From Palleronia caenipelagi (lineage in GTDB: Bacteria; Pseudomonadota; Alphaproteobacteria; Rhodobacterales; Rhodobacteraceae): 64,000 bases of DNA. Where the stretch lies: contig NZ_VFSV01000005.1 of assembly GCF_007004065.1 (NCBI RefSeq), forward strand, positions 67,351 through 131,350, given 5' to 3'. This document shows positions 18,826-27,159 of this stretch, one piece after another. The stretch's first letter is position 1. Each line of letters begins with the position of its first letter. The position numbers and the translations under genes were made by a program. The notes under the pieces were generated by a model, which worked only from the letters and a program-made list of their open reading frames with translations, did no database searches and had not been told where the DNA came from.

Positions 18826-19688
18826 GGATCGCTGCCGCTGCATGGCCACTGGACTGGCACGCGGACGCCACCAGCTACGCCGCCAAGCTGGACCGCTGGA
18901 TCTCAGGCACCCAGGCGGATCTGCTGGTCTTTCCCGAATATGCCGGGATCGAAGCAAGTCTGACGGCCCGTCCCCCCGCAGATACGCCCGAAGACTGGCT
19001 CACCCACGCAGCGGCGGCGGCTGGCCCGGCGCTGGATGTGCACCGCACACTGGCCCGGTCCCACGGCAAACACATCCTCATGGGGAGCCTGCCGGTTGCC
19101 GAGGCGGGGCGCTTCGTCAATCGCGCTTACCTGATTGCACCGGACGGGTCGTATGTCTGGAACGACAAGCAGATCCCGACACCGTGGGAGCGCCGCCACA
19201 CGACGCTCGCGTCCGGCGACCCGCTGCTGGTCTCCGACACTGCATGGGGCCGGATCGGTGTGCTGATCTGTCATGACGGCGAATTCCCCGAACTGTCGGC
19301 AGCGCTCGACTGCGACATCCTGCTGATACCAGCCTGCACCGATGGCCCCCACGGTGCAGCCCGTGTGCGGAATGCAGCCCGCGCACGCGCCCTGGAGGGA
19401 TGCTGCATTACGGTGCTGTCGCAAACGGTGGGACCGCTCTCCGATTGCTGCTTTCTGGACGAAAACCATGGGCGCGCAGGAATTTACGGGCCACCAGACC
19501 GGGGATTTCCTCCAACCGGCATCCTGAACGAAAGCCTCCCAAATACACCCGGCTGGGCCGAGGCTGAGGTTCCCCTAGCGCAGCTACGCCGGTTACGTGA
19601 TGGGCAGGGTGAGGTGCATCTGCCTCTTGACCGACCCGCCGCGATTGCGCGCGCTGGACTGGGCCGAAGTGCCGACATTTCAGGCTGA
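18822..19688 (+). CDS. carbon-nitrogen hydrolase (nitrilase superfamily)
   Basis: 288 residues, GTG start overlapping the GNAT stop. The catalytic triad is visible: Glu39 in VFPEYAG, Lys116 in WNDKQIPTP and Cys150 in LICHDGEFPE. Members hydrolyse amides or nitriles, or transfer acyl groups. In fused GNAT-nitrilase proteins the two domains are thought to act together; the substrate here is unknown. It closes the five-gene operon begun by the SDR. Confidence 0.9.
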   Translation: MRIAAAAWPLDWHADATSYAAKLDRWISGTQADLLVFPEYAGIEASLTARPPADTPEDWLTHAAAAAGPALDVHRTLARSHGKHILMGSLPVAEAGRFVNRAYLIAPDGSYVWNDKQIPTPWERRHTTLASGDPLLVSDTAWGRIGVLICHDGEFPELSAALDCDILLIPACTDGPHGAARVRNAARARALEGCCITVLSQTVGPLSDCCFLDENHGRAGIYGPPDRGFPPTGILNESLPNTPGWAEAEVPLAQLRRLRDGQGEVHLPLDRPAAIARAGLGRSADISG

Positions 19689-19768
19689 ACAACTCGGCGT
19701 GAGCCCCCTTGGCCGCCCCGACGAAACCCGGCACCCAAGGGGGGCATTTTATCGTGAAAGGTCCGCCG

Positions 19769-20410
19769 ATGTTCCGCAATCTTGCCTGCACGCTTCTCCT
19801 CACCCTGACACCGGTCGCTGCCAGCGCCGGTCCCATCGCGTTCGATGGCAACTGGCAGAACCAGAAGTTCCCCTTCCAAGCCGCCAACAGCTATCAGACC
19901 GATGGCAAGGGCGTGACGGTCACATCTCAAGACAGTGTCTCGCTGCTCTACCGTCGAACGCCGGACGCATCCTCCGCCAAATCCGCCCGTTGGAGTTGGT
20001 CAGTAACCGAGGGCGTGCCAGCCACGGATCTGCGACGGAAAGGCGGTGATGATCGGAATCTGGCCCTCTACTTCGTCTTTTCCGATGAGGCGACGGCTGG
20101 CACGCTGCAGGGCGCGTCGCTGCGCTCGCTACTTGGCGCAGAAAACGTGCGGGTCCTTGTCTATGTCTGGGGCGGGAATGCTACCCGGGGTGCCGTGCTG
20201 GACAGCCCCTATCTGGGATCGCGCGGAAAAACCGTGGTCTTGCGGAGCGCCGGAACCGGTTCCGCAACCGAACAGGTGAATTTCGACGCTGACTTGAAAA
20301 AGGCCTTCGGTGAGCGTCCTGCGGTCTTGCTGGGTGCTGCAATTTCTGCAGATAGCGACGACACCGACAGCCGTATTTCCGCACGGATCGACAGCCTGCG
20401 TCTCGACTAA
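19769..20410 (+). CDS. DUF3047 family exported protein
   Basis: 213 residues from ATG 19769, where AAAGG lies 8 bases upstream and a signal peptide (MFRNLACTLLLTLTPVAASA) begins. The mature protein matches DUF3047 (SARWSWSVTEGVPATDLRRKGGDDRNLALYFVF), a periplasmic beta-sandwich-like family of unknown function. It lies 80 bases after the carbon-nitrogen hydrolase gene and may be read from the same transcript. Confidence 0.78.
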   Translation: MFRNLACTLLLTLTPVAASAGPIAFDGNWQNQKFPFQAANSYQTDGKGVTVTSQDSVSLLYRRTPDASSAKSARWSWSVTEGVPATDLRRKGGDDRNLALYFVFSDEATAGTLQGASLRSLLGAENVRVLVYVWGGNATRGAVLDSPYLGSRGKTVVLRSAGTGSATEQVNFDADLKKAFGERPAVLLGAAISADSDDTDSRISARIDSLRLD

Positions 20411-20472
20411 CCACAGAAGATCGTTGATTTTCCCTTCTCGGCTGTGCAGGTTAACGCTTGAGGGGGAGAGGC

Positions 20473-21405
20473 ATGACGCATGAAATCGCAGTGCTTGGAA
20501 TCTTCGCTGCGGATGCGGCATTTCGCTCCGCGAGACTGCCACAAAGAGGCGAGACGATCCTCGGCGACAGCTTCGCTCTGAGCCCCGGCGGAAAAGGCTC
20601 CAACCAGGCGATCGCTGCAGCGCGGGCCGGCGCCAAAGTTGCTATGTTGACCCGGATCGGGACTGACTCCTTCGGCGACATGGCTCTCTCGACCTGGGCC
20701 CAGGCAGGGGTGAGTTTCAAGGGAACGCAGACCCCGGATCATCCCACCGGGGCCGCGTTCATTCATGTGGACAGCGCCACCGGGGATAACGCAATCATCG
20801 TTGCGCCGGGCGCCGCCGGACAGATATCGCCTGCGGACATCGATGACTGGTCTAAGACGATCCGGGCCGCGAAAATCTTCATGTGCCAGTTAGAGCAGCC
20901 TCTTGATGCAGCATGCCATGCGTTGGAAATTGCTCGTTCGGCGGGCGTCACAACAATTCTTAACCCCGCCCCTGCCGCATCCCTGCCCCCGGACATGTTG
21001 TCATTCTGCGACTTTGTTACGCCCAATGAAACGGAGGCGGAGTCGCTCACCGGTTGTCCGGTCACGACCGTCGAAGAAGCCGAATTCGCAGCGCGCGAGC
21101 TGATTCGTTTGGGCGCGGGAGCGGCAATTATCACGCTCGGAGACCGTGGCGCCCTCTATTCCAGCGGAAATTCGCAGGTCTATGTCTCCGCTCTTACGGC
21201 AGGCCCTGTGGTCGAAACAACAGGAGCAGGTGACGCCTTTAATGGCGGTCTCGCTACAGCCCTTGCCGAAGGTCGTAACATCTCGGAGGCATTGCGTTTT
21301 GCCAACGCAACAGCCGCCATTTCTGTAACCCGATCCGGTGCTGCATCTTCCATGCCTGATCGGTACGAAACGGACAGTCTGCTCGCCTCCCCTAAATCAA
21401 ACTGA
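20473..21405 (+). CDS. rbsK: ribokinase-like PfkB sugar kinase
   Basis: 310 residues. PfkB family signatures: SPGGKGSNQAIAAARAGA near the N-terminus for sugar binding, and ETTGAGDAFNGGLATAL with the catalytic Asp at the C-terminus. It should phosphorylate ribose or a similar sugar at O5 in the cytoplasm. The ATG at 20473 follows GGGGGAGAG; a TTG at 20458 is in frame but has no better support. No ribose transporter is adjacent, so the true substrate is uncertain. Confidence 0.85.
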   Translation: MTHEIAVLGIFAADAAFRSARLPQRGETILGDSFALSPGGKGSNQAIAAARAGAKVAMLTRIGTDSFGDMALSTWAQAGVSFKGTQTPDHPTGAAFIHVDSATGDNAIIVAPGAAGQISPADIDDWSKTIRAAKIFMCQLEQPLDAACHALEIARSAGVTTILNPAPAASLPPDMLSFCDFVTPNETEAESLTGCPVTTVEEAEFAARELIRLGAGAAIITLGDRGALYSSGNSQVYVSALTAGPVVETTGAGDAFNGGLATALAEGRNISEALRFANATAAISVTRSGAASSMPDRYETDSLLASPKSN

Positions 21406-21532
21406 AACCTAAAAAACGCCTGCAAGCCGAAAGGGTATATTTATTCCAGCGCGCTACGCTCCGAACATAGGGCAAGGACTACTTCTGTAATTCCGAAAGC
21501 GGGATCTATCACCCGCAACGTGGGGTAATGTA

Positions 21533-22675
21533 ATGTTAGACAATCAATGGAACCTCGCTTCGGCGAGCACTTGGGGCGTGGACAGTTTTCAGTTTCTCCC
21601 GGATCGTCGAGCGGACGAGGCTCGCGTGGAACGCGCAGACCGCTGGAGTGAGGAACGCAGGCTCGAACTGTCACGTGATGGCGCCGATACAGTAGATTTT
21701 GACCTCCGCGAAGGCGTAGACCCGACTGCTCCCGGAACATTCGACTTTAGTCCGGAGCTACCTGATACGGCACAGGAGGCGAGGAGCGACGGACTTACCG
21801 CGCTCCCATTCAACGGCACTTTCGACGCCAGACCAGAGCGGACCGACGCCAAGGGCGGTGGTGCCAGGGGGGGCAAAAAGCAGAAGGATCCAGGCGGCGA
21901 CACCACCGGTTCCGGTGACGGCGGCACGGGCAGCCCGGGCGACGGCCTGCTGACGACCTACACCAGCGGAGGTGACGCCTCGAATTACAACGTGACTGTG
22001 CAGTTCAACGGCAGCAACTGGACCGCCGCATTACAGGAAGATTTCGTCGCCGCTGCCGATTACCTCAGCTCAATCATTCTGGGCGATGTGGCAGATGTTT
22101 TTGTCTCAGGATTCGGCGCAGTTGACGACATTCTGATCACCGCAGACCTCATCGAAATCGATGGCGCTGGTGGCACGCTCGGTCGGGCGGGTCCGACCAG
22201 TTACAGAACCAGCGACTACCTTCCCGCAACGGGACTCATGGAATTCGATGTGGCAGACGCAGAGAATTTCGACGCCCGGGGGCTCTTTGATGACATCGTG
22301 TTGCACGAGATGATCCATGCGCTCGGCTTCGGCACAATGTGGGGATTGATGGACCTGGTGACCGGCGTGAATGGTGATCTGCGCTTTCGGGGCGAGCTGG
22401 CAACTGCCGCCTATAACGAGGACTTCGCCGACATCGCATCGACCGATATTCTTGCTCTTTACGGTGTCCCTGTCGAAACAGACTATGGCTCAGGAACAGC
22501 CGGCGGGCATTGGGACGAGGCAACATTCGACAATGAACTGATGACCGGCATCATCAACTCCGAGAACTACCTCTCTGACATGAGCATCGCCGCTCTCGAA
22601 GACATGGGCTACGACACGGTGATCGACAATCCGAACGACCCCACTGATCTCTGGGGCGATTTGATGGCCGCCTAA
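21533..22675 (+). CDS. leishmanolysin-like metalloprotease, no signal peptide (copy 1)
   Basis: 380 residues. The metzincin-like zinc motif HEMIHALGF starts at His258 with catalytic Glu259; a third ligand candidate is His326 (GGHWDE), and Met337 (NELMTG) fits the Met-turn, an arrangement of M8/leishmanolysin relatives. The first 100 residues are charged and lack a signal peptide; residues about 105-140 form a Gly/Asp/Thr-rich linker. The C-terminus ends LWGDLMAA after a conserved ALEDMGYDT segment. Lack of a signal peptide together with an acidic-hydrophobic tail would fit type I secretion (inference). A 21499-21516 stem-loop lies just before the start. Tandem with a paralog. Confidence 0.8.
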   Translation: MLDNQWNLASASTWGVDSFQFLPDRRADEARVERADRWSEERRLELSRDGADTVDFDLREGVDPTAPGTFDFSPELPDTAQEARSDGLTALPFNGTFDARPERTDAKGGGARGGKKQKDPGGDTTGSGDGGTGSPGDGLLTTYTSGGDASNYNVTVQFNGSNWTAALQEDFVAAADYLSSIILGDVADVFVSGFGAVDDILITADLIEIDGAGGTLGRAGPTSYRTSDYLPATGLMEFDVADAENFDARGLFDDIVLHEMIHALGFGTMWGLMDLVTGVNGDLRFRGELATAAYNEDFADIASTDILALYGVPVETDYGSGTAGGHWDEATFDNELMTGIINSENYLSDMSIAALEDMGYDTVIDNPNDPTDLWGDLMAA

Positions 22676-22705
22676 TCCCGTAGGGTTAGAATCTTCACCC
22701 ATTGA

Positions 22706-22734
22706 ACGCCCTTCGCTCCAAAAGCGGAGGGCGT
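22706..22734. terminator. 12-bp stem-loop between the two metalloprotease genes
   Basis: The arms ACGCCCTTCGCT and AGCGGAGGGCGT (one G-T pair) enclose a 5-base loop. It starts 30 bases after the first protease stop codon. There is no T-run after it on either strand, so it may be a weak terminator or an RNA-stabilising hairpin rather than a full intrinsic terminator. Confidence 0.5.
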
Positions 22735-22830
22735 CACCTCCTAATAGACCGCAGCCTACACTTTCGCGAAATGGACGAAATCAATACCTGAGCTCATCAT
22801 CTCCAGCGTGTAAATGGAGAGAATGGGCAG

Positions 22831-23925
22831 ATGTATTTGGGATTTCTCAAACTCAGACTTCAAGACATCCTACGCGGCAAGCTCCCTGACTTTCATCCAT
22901 TGCCAGATGACAACCCGATAGCCGAGTTCGACAAGGCGCAGGATAGCTTAACTCTCACAGATACCACAGGCCCTTTGCGTATAATTGAAACGATCGAACG
23001 CGATTTTTCCTATGCACTGTTTGAGGAATTGCAGGGCACCGACTTTGATCAGGTTCCTGGAAGGGAAAAGCAAGACTACGCATCAGCCAATGAAAAAGCG
23101 CTCAGCTCAATTGATAAAATCGTCGGCGTGACGATAAAAAAAGCCGGACACTGGAAGGGCTCAGGAGACGACAACGACGAAGATGGCGGACGCCTGACAA
23201 GCTATACCAGCGGCGGCGCTGCAGCGGAGAGCTTCAATGTGAAGGTGGTCTTCGACGGCTCCTACTGGACGAGTGCGCTGCAGCAGGACTTCATAGCAGC
23301 AGCCGAAACCGTCAGTCAGCTAATTCTCGGCGATGTTCCTGATGTCCGGTCGCGCAGCCAAGAGATTGATGACATTCTTATCTACGCCGCAATTGTCGAG
23401 ATTGATGGCCCGGGCGGTGTGTTGGGCCGGGCCGGCCCCACTGGACACCGCGACACATCTAAGCTGCCTACGAAGGCGACGATGAGGTTTGACCTTTCGG
23501 ATGCCGAAGCCCTTGATGTACGCGGGCAGTTCGGCTCGGTTGTCCTGCACGAAATGCTCCACTCTCTGGGTTTTGGATCCGCTTGGAATCAGATGGGCCT
23601 GACCTCGGACCTCAACGGTGATCTGCGCTTTACAGGTGCATTCGCCACAGAGATGTACATGGACGAATACGCTGAGATCGCACTGAACGATCCCCTGAGC
23701 GCCTTTGGCGTCCCGATTGAGATGGATGGCGGATCGGGAACCGCCGGATCCCATTGGGATGATTTGGTCTTCAACAGCGAGCTCATGTCGGGGTATCTCG
23801 ACGGCGACAACGCAAACGACCTTTCAAAGATGACCGTCGCGGCCCTCGAAGACATGGGCTATGACACTTACCTGGACAACCCGTTCAATCCCCTGGATCT
23901 GTTTTCAGACTATGTGATGGCCTGA
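22831..23925 (+). CDS. leishmanolysin-like metalloprotease, no signal peptide (copy 2)
   Basis: 364 residues, clearly a paralog of the preceding gene from about residue 125 onward, with an unrelated N-terminus. HEMLHSLGF starts at His240, the third ligand candidate is His308 (GSHWDD) and the Met-turn Met319 (ELMSG). The C-terminus ends LFSDYVMA, like the acidic-hydrophobic tail of copy 1. No signal peptide is present and no calcium-binding RTX nonapeptides were found in either copy. The N-terminal third has more A/T-rich codons than neighbours. A GGAGAG site lies 11 bases before the ATG. Secretion route and target are unknown. Confidence 0.8.
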   Translation: MYLGFLKLRLQDILRGKLPDFHPLPDDNPIAEFDKAQDSLTLTDTTGPLRIIETIERDFSYALFEELQGTDFDQVPGREKQDYASANEKALSSIDKIVGVTIKKAGHWKGSGDDNDEDGGRLTSYTSGGAAAESFNVKVVFDGSYWTSALQQDFIAAAETVSQLILGDVPDVRSRSQEIDDILIYAAIVEIDGPGGVLGRAGPTGHRDTSKLPTKATMRFDLSDAEALDVRGQFGSVVLHEMLHSLGFGSAWNQMGLTSDLNGDLRFTGAFATEMYMDEYAEIALNDPLSAFGVPIEMDGGSGTAGSHWDDLVFNSELMSGYLDGDNANDLSKMTVAALEDMGYDTYLDNPFNPLDLFSDYVMA

Positions 23926-23941
23926 GACAGCCAAGGCCATC
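23916..23941. terminator. hairpin between convergent protease and Mrp genes
   Basis: GATGGCCT and AGGCCATC pair perfectly around a 10-base loop. The left arm includes the stop region of the second protease gene and the right arm ends seven bases before the mnhG stop. Its place between convergent genes suggests a shared terminator, although no T-run follows. Confidence 0.4.
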
Positions 23942-23947
23942 TGGTGA

Positions 23948-24325
23948 TCAGGCGGCCTCTTCCGCTGGCTGATCGGCCTCGTCAGTGTCGTATGTTGCCC
24001 AGATGCGCGACCCGGGGCGAGGCGGACGATTGCAGTCGGCACGATGCATATGCACTTTGGCGATGAAGTTCGCCGAAATGGGTGCCGTGACGAAGAGGAA
24101 CGCCATGATCAGGATCTCGCGCAACGATCCCGATCCGGTCGCGAATGAGTCGATTATTGACGCAACAAGGAAGGCCCCGACACCCAGCGTGCTGACCATG
24201 GTCGGCGCGTGAAGGCGCTTCATCGGCGTGTCGAATTTCAGCAGGCCGATAGCTCCGACGAGGGTAAAGAACGCCCCGATGGCGAGGCAGGTAACGGCGG
24301 CGAATTGCAGCAGAGTGTCGATCAT
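23948..24325 (-). CDS. mnhG: monovalent cation/H+ antiporter subunit G (MnhG/PhaG)
   Basis: 125 residues. Three membrane segments and the conserved LKFDTPMKRLHAPTMVSTLGVGAFLVA-type core (RLHAPT) identify subunit G of Mrp antiporters; a hydrophilic C-terminal tail follows. The start at 24325 is supported by a 4-base overlap with mnhF; the frame is open further upstream but in sequence belonging to mnhF. Last gene of the six-gene Mrp operon. Confidence 0.9.
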   Translation of the reverse strand: MIDTLLQFAAVTCLAIGAFFTLVGAIGLLKFDTPMKRLHAPTMVSTLGVGAFLVASIIDSFATGSGSLREILIMAFLFVTAPISANFIAKVHMHRADCNRPPRPGSRIWATYDTDEADQPAEEAA

Positions 24326-24591
24326 TCGATGAGATCTCCCCGCAGGATGAAGCGCGCGAAGGCGACGGTGGACACAAAGCCGAGCATCGCGAAGAGCAAG
24401 GCGCCTTCGAAATAGAGATGGGTGCCCCCATAGATGCCAAGCAGGATGATCAGCGCGATGGCGTTCACGGTCATGGTATCCAGTGCCAGAACGCGGTCCC
24501 CCATGGACGGGCCGCGCAGCAGGCGGATCAGGCAGAGGAAGAGCGACAGCGACACGACGCTGGCCGCGATCAATGTGGCGCTTGTGATCAT
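24322..24591 (-). CDS. mnhF: monovalent cation/H+ antiporter subunit F (MnhF/PhaF)
   Basis: 89 residues with three membrane segments. The segment GPSMGDRVLALDTMTVNA is typical of MrpF/MnhF. It is a small membrane subunit of the multi-part Na+(K+)/H+ antiporter, overlapping mnhG and mnhE by 4 bases each. Confidence 0.92.
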   Translation of the reverse strand: MITSATLIAASVVSLSLFLCLIRLLRGPSMGDRVLALDTMTVNAIALIILLGIYGGTHLYFEGALLFAMLGFVSTVAFARFILRGDLIE

Positions 24592-25088
24592 TCAAAGATC
24601 TCCTTCAACCGGCGCTCATAGCGGTCCTTGATCTCCTGCGCATCGGCGCGCGGATCGGCGCTGTCGATGGCGTGGACCAAGAGGTAGCTGCCATCGTCAG
24701 ACAGATCCGCAGACACCGTTCCGGGCGTCAGCGTAATGGTCCCCGCGAGGATCGCGATGGTCTCCGGTCGCTTGATGTCCAGCGGGATGACCAGCCAGTG
24801 CGATCGCAGTTTGTCGGAGGGCCGGGTCAGGATCAGCCATGTCACCACGAGATTGGACACCATGATGTCCCATATTGCGATGAAGATGTACCCAACGAGT
24901 TTGATCACGTTCAGCGGACGCGGCCGGTCCCGCCAGTAAGGCGCAGTAATGAGCGGAATGACGATCCCGAGAAAGACCGCGAGCAACACGTTGGCCAGAT
25001 GCACCGCATTGGTGAGCAAGCACCAGACGATGATCAGCAATACAGACAGGAAGGGATGCGGGATCAGCTTTTCCAGGAGACGTGCCAT
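24588..25088 (-). CDS. mnhE: Na+/H+ antiporter subunit E (MnhE/PhaE)
   Basis: 166 residues. Two to three N-terminal membrane segments precede a cytoplasmic domain with the family pattern TLTPGTVSADLSDDGSYLLVH. It shares one base with the mnhD stop and overlaps mnhF by 4 bases. Subunit of the Mrp complex in the inner membrane. Confidence 0.93.
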   Translation of the reverse strand: MARLLEKLIPHPFLSVLLIIVWCLLTNAVHLANVLLAVFLGIVIPLITAPYWRDRPRPLNVIKLVGYIFIAIWDIMVSNLVVTWLILTRPSDKLRSHWLVIPLDIKRPETIAILAGTITLTPGTVSADLSDDGSYLLVHAIDSADPRADAQEIKDRYERRLKEIFE

Positions 25089-26794
25089 TACTGCGTATCC
25101 TCCTCATCACCTTTGTCTTCTGCGCCGTCGCGGGATTCCACATCGGCCAGATGGGCCTCGCCGGGGCTTGCCTCCTTATCCTCGCCGTGGTCGGACCCTT
25201 TGGCCTTATCGCCGTGAGACCCGAATGTCTTGCCCTCCGTCCCCAGTACGGTGGAGATATAGTTGTCCGGCGCAAAAAGCTGTGCCGTGGTATCGCGCAG
25301 ATACGTTGTGATCTGGCCCGCAAGCACCGTGTGAACGATCAGCAGCCCGATCAACGTCAAGATGGCCAGCAGGGGCAGTTCCTTGGTCGGACGAAGCTCC
25401 GAGGCTGTCCGGGCGCGGGCGACTTCTTCTTCGCTGCAGTTTTCATCCAATTCCTGACCGTCGTCTGTCTGCTTGGCCTTCCAGAACAGGACCGAGCCTG
25501 CCCGGGCGAACGCCATGATCGCAATCAGGGACGAGATGAGCACGACGGCCCAGACCCACACGACCAGATCGGAGGCGATGGACGCCTGCAGGATCAGAAG
25601 CTTACCGATAAAGCCCGAGAGCGGCGGCATACCGACCATGGCGATCGCCGCGATGAAAAACATCGCCGCCACATAGGCCGCGCCTGGAATCGGTTCGCTG
25701 GCTTCGAGGCGGGCTCCCATCTTGCCGCGGTTTTCTATGACCAGATCGGCGATCAGGAACAGGGCCGCGGTGGCGAAAGTGGAGTGCGGGATATAATAGA
25801 GCGCTGCGGTAATGCTGTCGGGCGTCATGACCGCGATGGCGGTCATGACCATCCCCATCGAGCCAATCACCGAGAAGGCGATCATCCTGTCTACTCTCAT
25901 TGCCGCAAGTGCGCCGACCATGCCGATCCCCATGGAGAACAGGGCCAGCGGCAGGAGCCAGACGGAGTAGAGATCCGCCGTGACCTCCAGATCCGGAGCA
26001 AAGACCAGCGTATACACGCGGATGATGGCATAGGCGCCGACCTTCGTCATGATGGCAAACAGCGCCGCGACCGGAGCAGGGGCGGCAGAGTAAGCCGAAG
26101 GCAGCCAGAAATGCAGAGGCACCAGCGCACCTTTGACAGCGAAGACCAGCAGCAACAGGACCGCCGCAATCCGGATGCCCGCATTGGCGTCGAGATCAAT
26201 CAGCGGGATGCGCTGTGCCAGATCCGCCATGTTCAGGGTGCCTGTCTCGGCATAGATCAGGCCAAGCGCGAACAGGAAAAGCGTCGAGCCGAGCAGATTG
26301 AACAGCACATATTGGGTTCCGGTGCGCAGCCGGTACGACCCGCCGGAATGGACGATGAGGCCGTAGGACGAGATCAGCAGAACCTCGAAGAACACGAAGA
26401 GGTTAAAGACGTCGCCGGTCAGGAACGCCCCCATGATCCCCATGATCTGGAAATGGAACAGCGCATGGAAATGGTTCCCGCGCTTATCCCATCCTGATCC
26501 GGTCGCGTGGATAATGACAAGCAGGGCAAGGATCGCTGTCAGCAAAACCATGTAGGTCGAGAGCCGGTCGGCGACGAGAACGATGCCAAAGGGCGCTTGC
26601 CAGTGTCCGAGCTGATAGAGCGTGACTGTGCCATCATCGGCCTGAATGATCAGTCCGATGGCGATGGCCAGCAGAGCAATGGCGCCGCTGATCGACAGGA
26701 CCCGCTGCACGCGCACATGGTGCCGGGCGACAAGGATGATCACGGCTGCCAGCATCGCGGGCAGCACGACGGGAAGGATAATCCAGTGGCTCAC
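25088..26794 (-). CDS. mnhD: Mrp antiporter subunit D (MnhD/PhaD)
   Basis: 568 residues, homologous to the NuoN/NuoM proton-pumping subunits of complex I. About fourteen membrane segments cover residues 1-490; LVPLHFWLPSAYSAAPAPVAA is the hallmark region. It ends in a roughly 45-residue highly charged tail (KGSDHGEDKEASPGEAH and onward) that is longer than in many MnhD proteins. It overlaps mnhC by 4 bases. Confidence 0.95.
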   Translation of the reverse strand: MSHWIILPVVLPAMLAAVIILVARHHVRVQRVLSISGAIALLAIAIGLIIQADDGTVTLYQLGHWQAPFGIVLVADRLSTYMVLLTAILALLVIIHATGSGWDKRGNHFHALFHFQIMGIMGAFLTGDVFNLFVFFEVLLISSYGLIVHSGGSYRLRTGTQYVLFNLLGSTLFLFALGLIYAETGTLNMADLAQRIPLIDLDANAGIRIAAVLLLLVFAVKGALVPLHFWLPSAYSAAPAPVAALFAIMTKVGAYAIIRVYTLVFAPDLEVTADLYSVWLLPLALFSMGIGMVGALAAMRVDRMIAFSVIGSMGMVMTAIAVMTPDSITAALYYIPHSTFATAALFLIADLVIENRGKMGARLEASEPIPGAAYVAAMFFIAAIAMVGMPPLSGFIGKLLILQASIASDLVVWVWAVVLISSLIAIMAFARAGSVLFWKAKQTDDGQELDENCSEEEVARARTASELRPTKELPLLAILTLIGLLIVHTVLAGQITTYLRDTTAQLFAPDNYISTVLGTEGKTFGSHGDKAKGSDHGEDKEASPGEAHLADVESRDGAEDKGDEEDTQ

Positions 26795-27159
26795 GCGCGC
26801 TCTCCTTCCTCATCCATGCCTTCGAGGAGGCCTTCGGGGTCAGGCTCGTTCACGTTGTCTTCTCCGGCGGAAAGATACGCGCCCAGCGCGATGATCACCA
26901 CGACGGCGGTCATGCCAAAGGAGATCACGATGGCCGTCAGCACGAGTGCCTGAGGGATCGGATCCGTGTAGCGCGTCGCATCCTCCGACAGGATGGGCGG
27001 CGCGCCGACGACAAGCCGCCCGGAAGCGAACAGGAAGAAGTTCACCGCGTAGGTCAGCAGCGACGTTCCGACGATGACGGGAAAGGTCCGAAGCCGCATG
27101 ACCAGATACAGTCCGGTCGCGGTCAGAACGCCAATGGCAGAGGCAACGAGGATCTCCAT
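26791..27159 (-). CDS. mnhC: Na+/H+ antiporter subunit C (MnhC/PhaC)
   Basis: 122 residues, NuoK-like with three membrane segments. MRLRTFPVIVGTSLLTYAVN and DPIPQALVLTAIVISFG are characteristic. It shares one base with the mnhA stop and 4 bases with mnhD, so the operon is translationally coupled. Confidence 0.94.
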   Translation of the reverse strand: MEILVASAIGVLTATGLYLVMRLRTFPVIVGTSLLTYAVNFFLFASGRLVVGAPPILSEDATRYTDPIPQALVLTAIVISFGMTAVVVIIALGAYLSAGEDNVNEPDPEGLLEGMDEEGERA

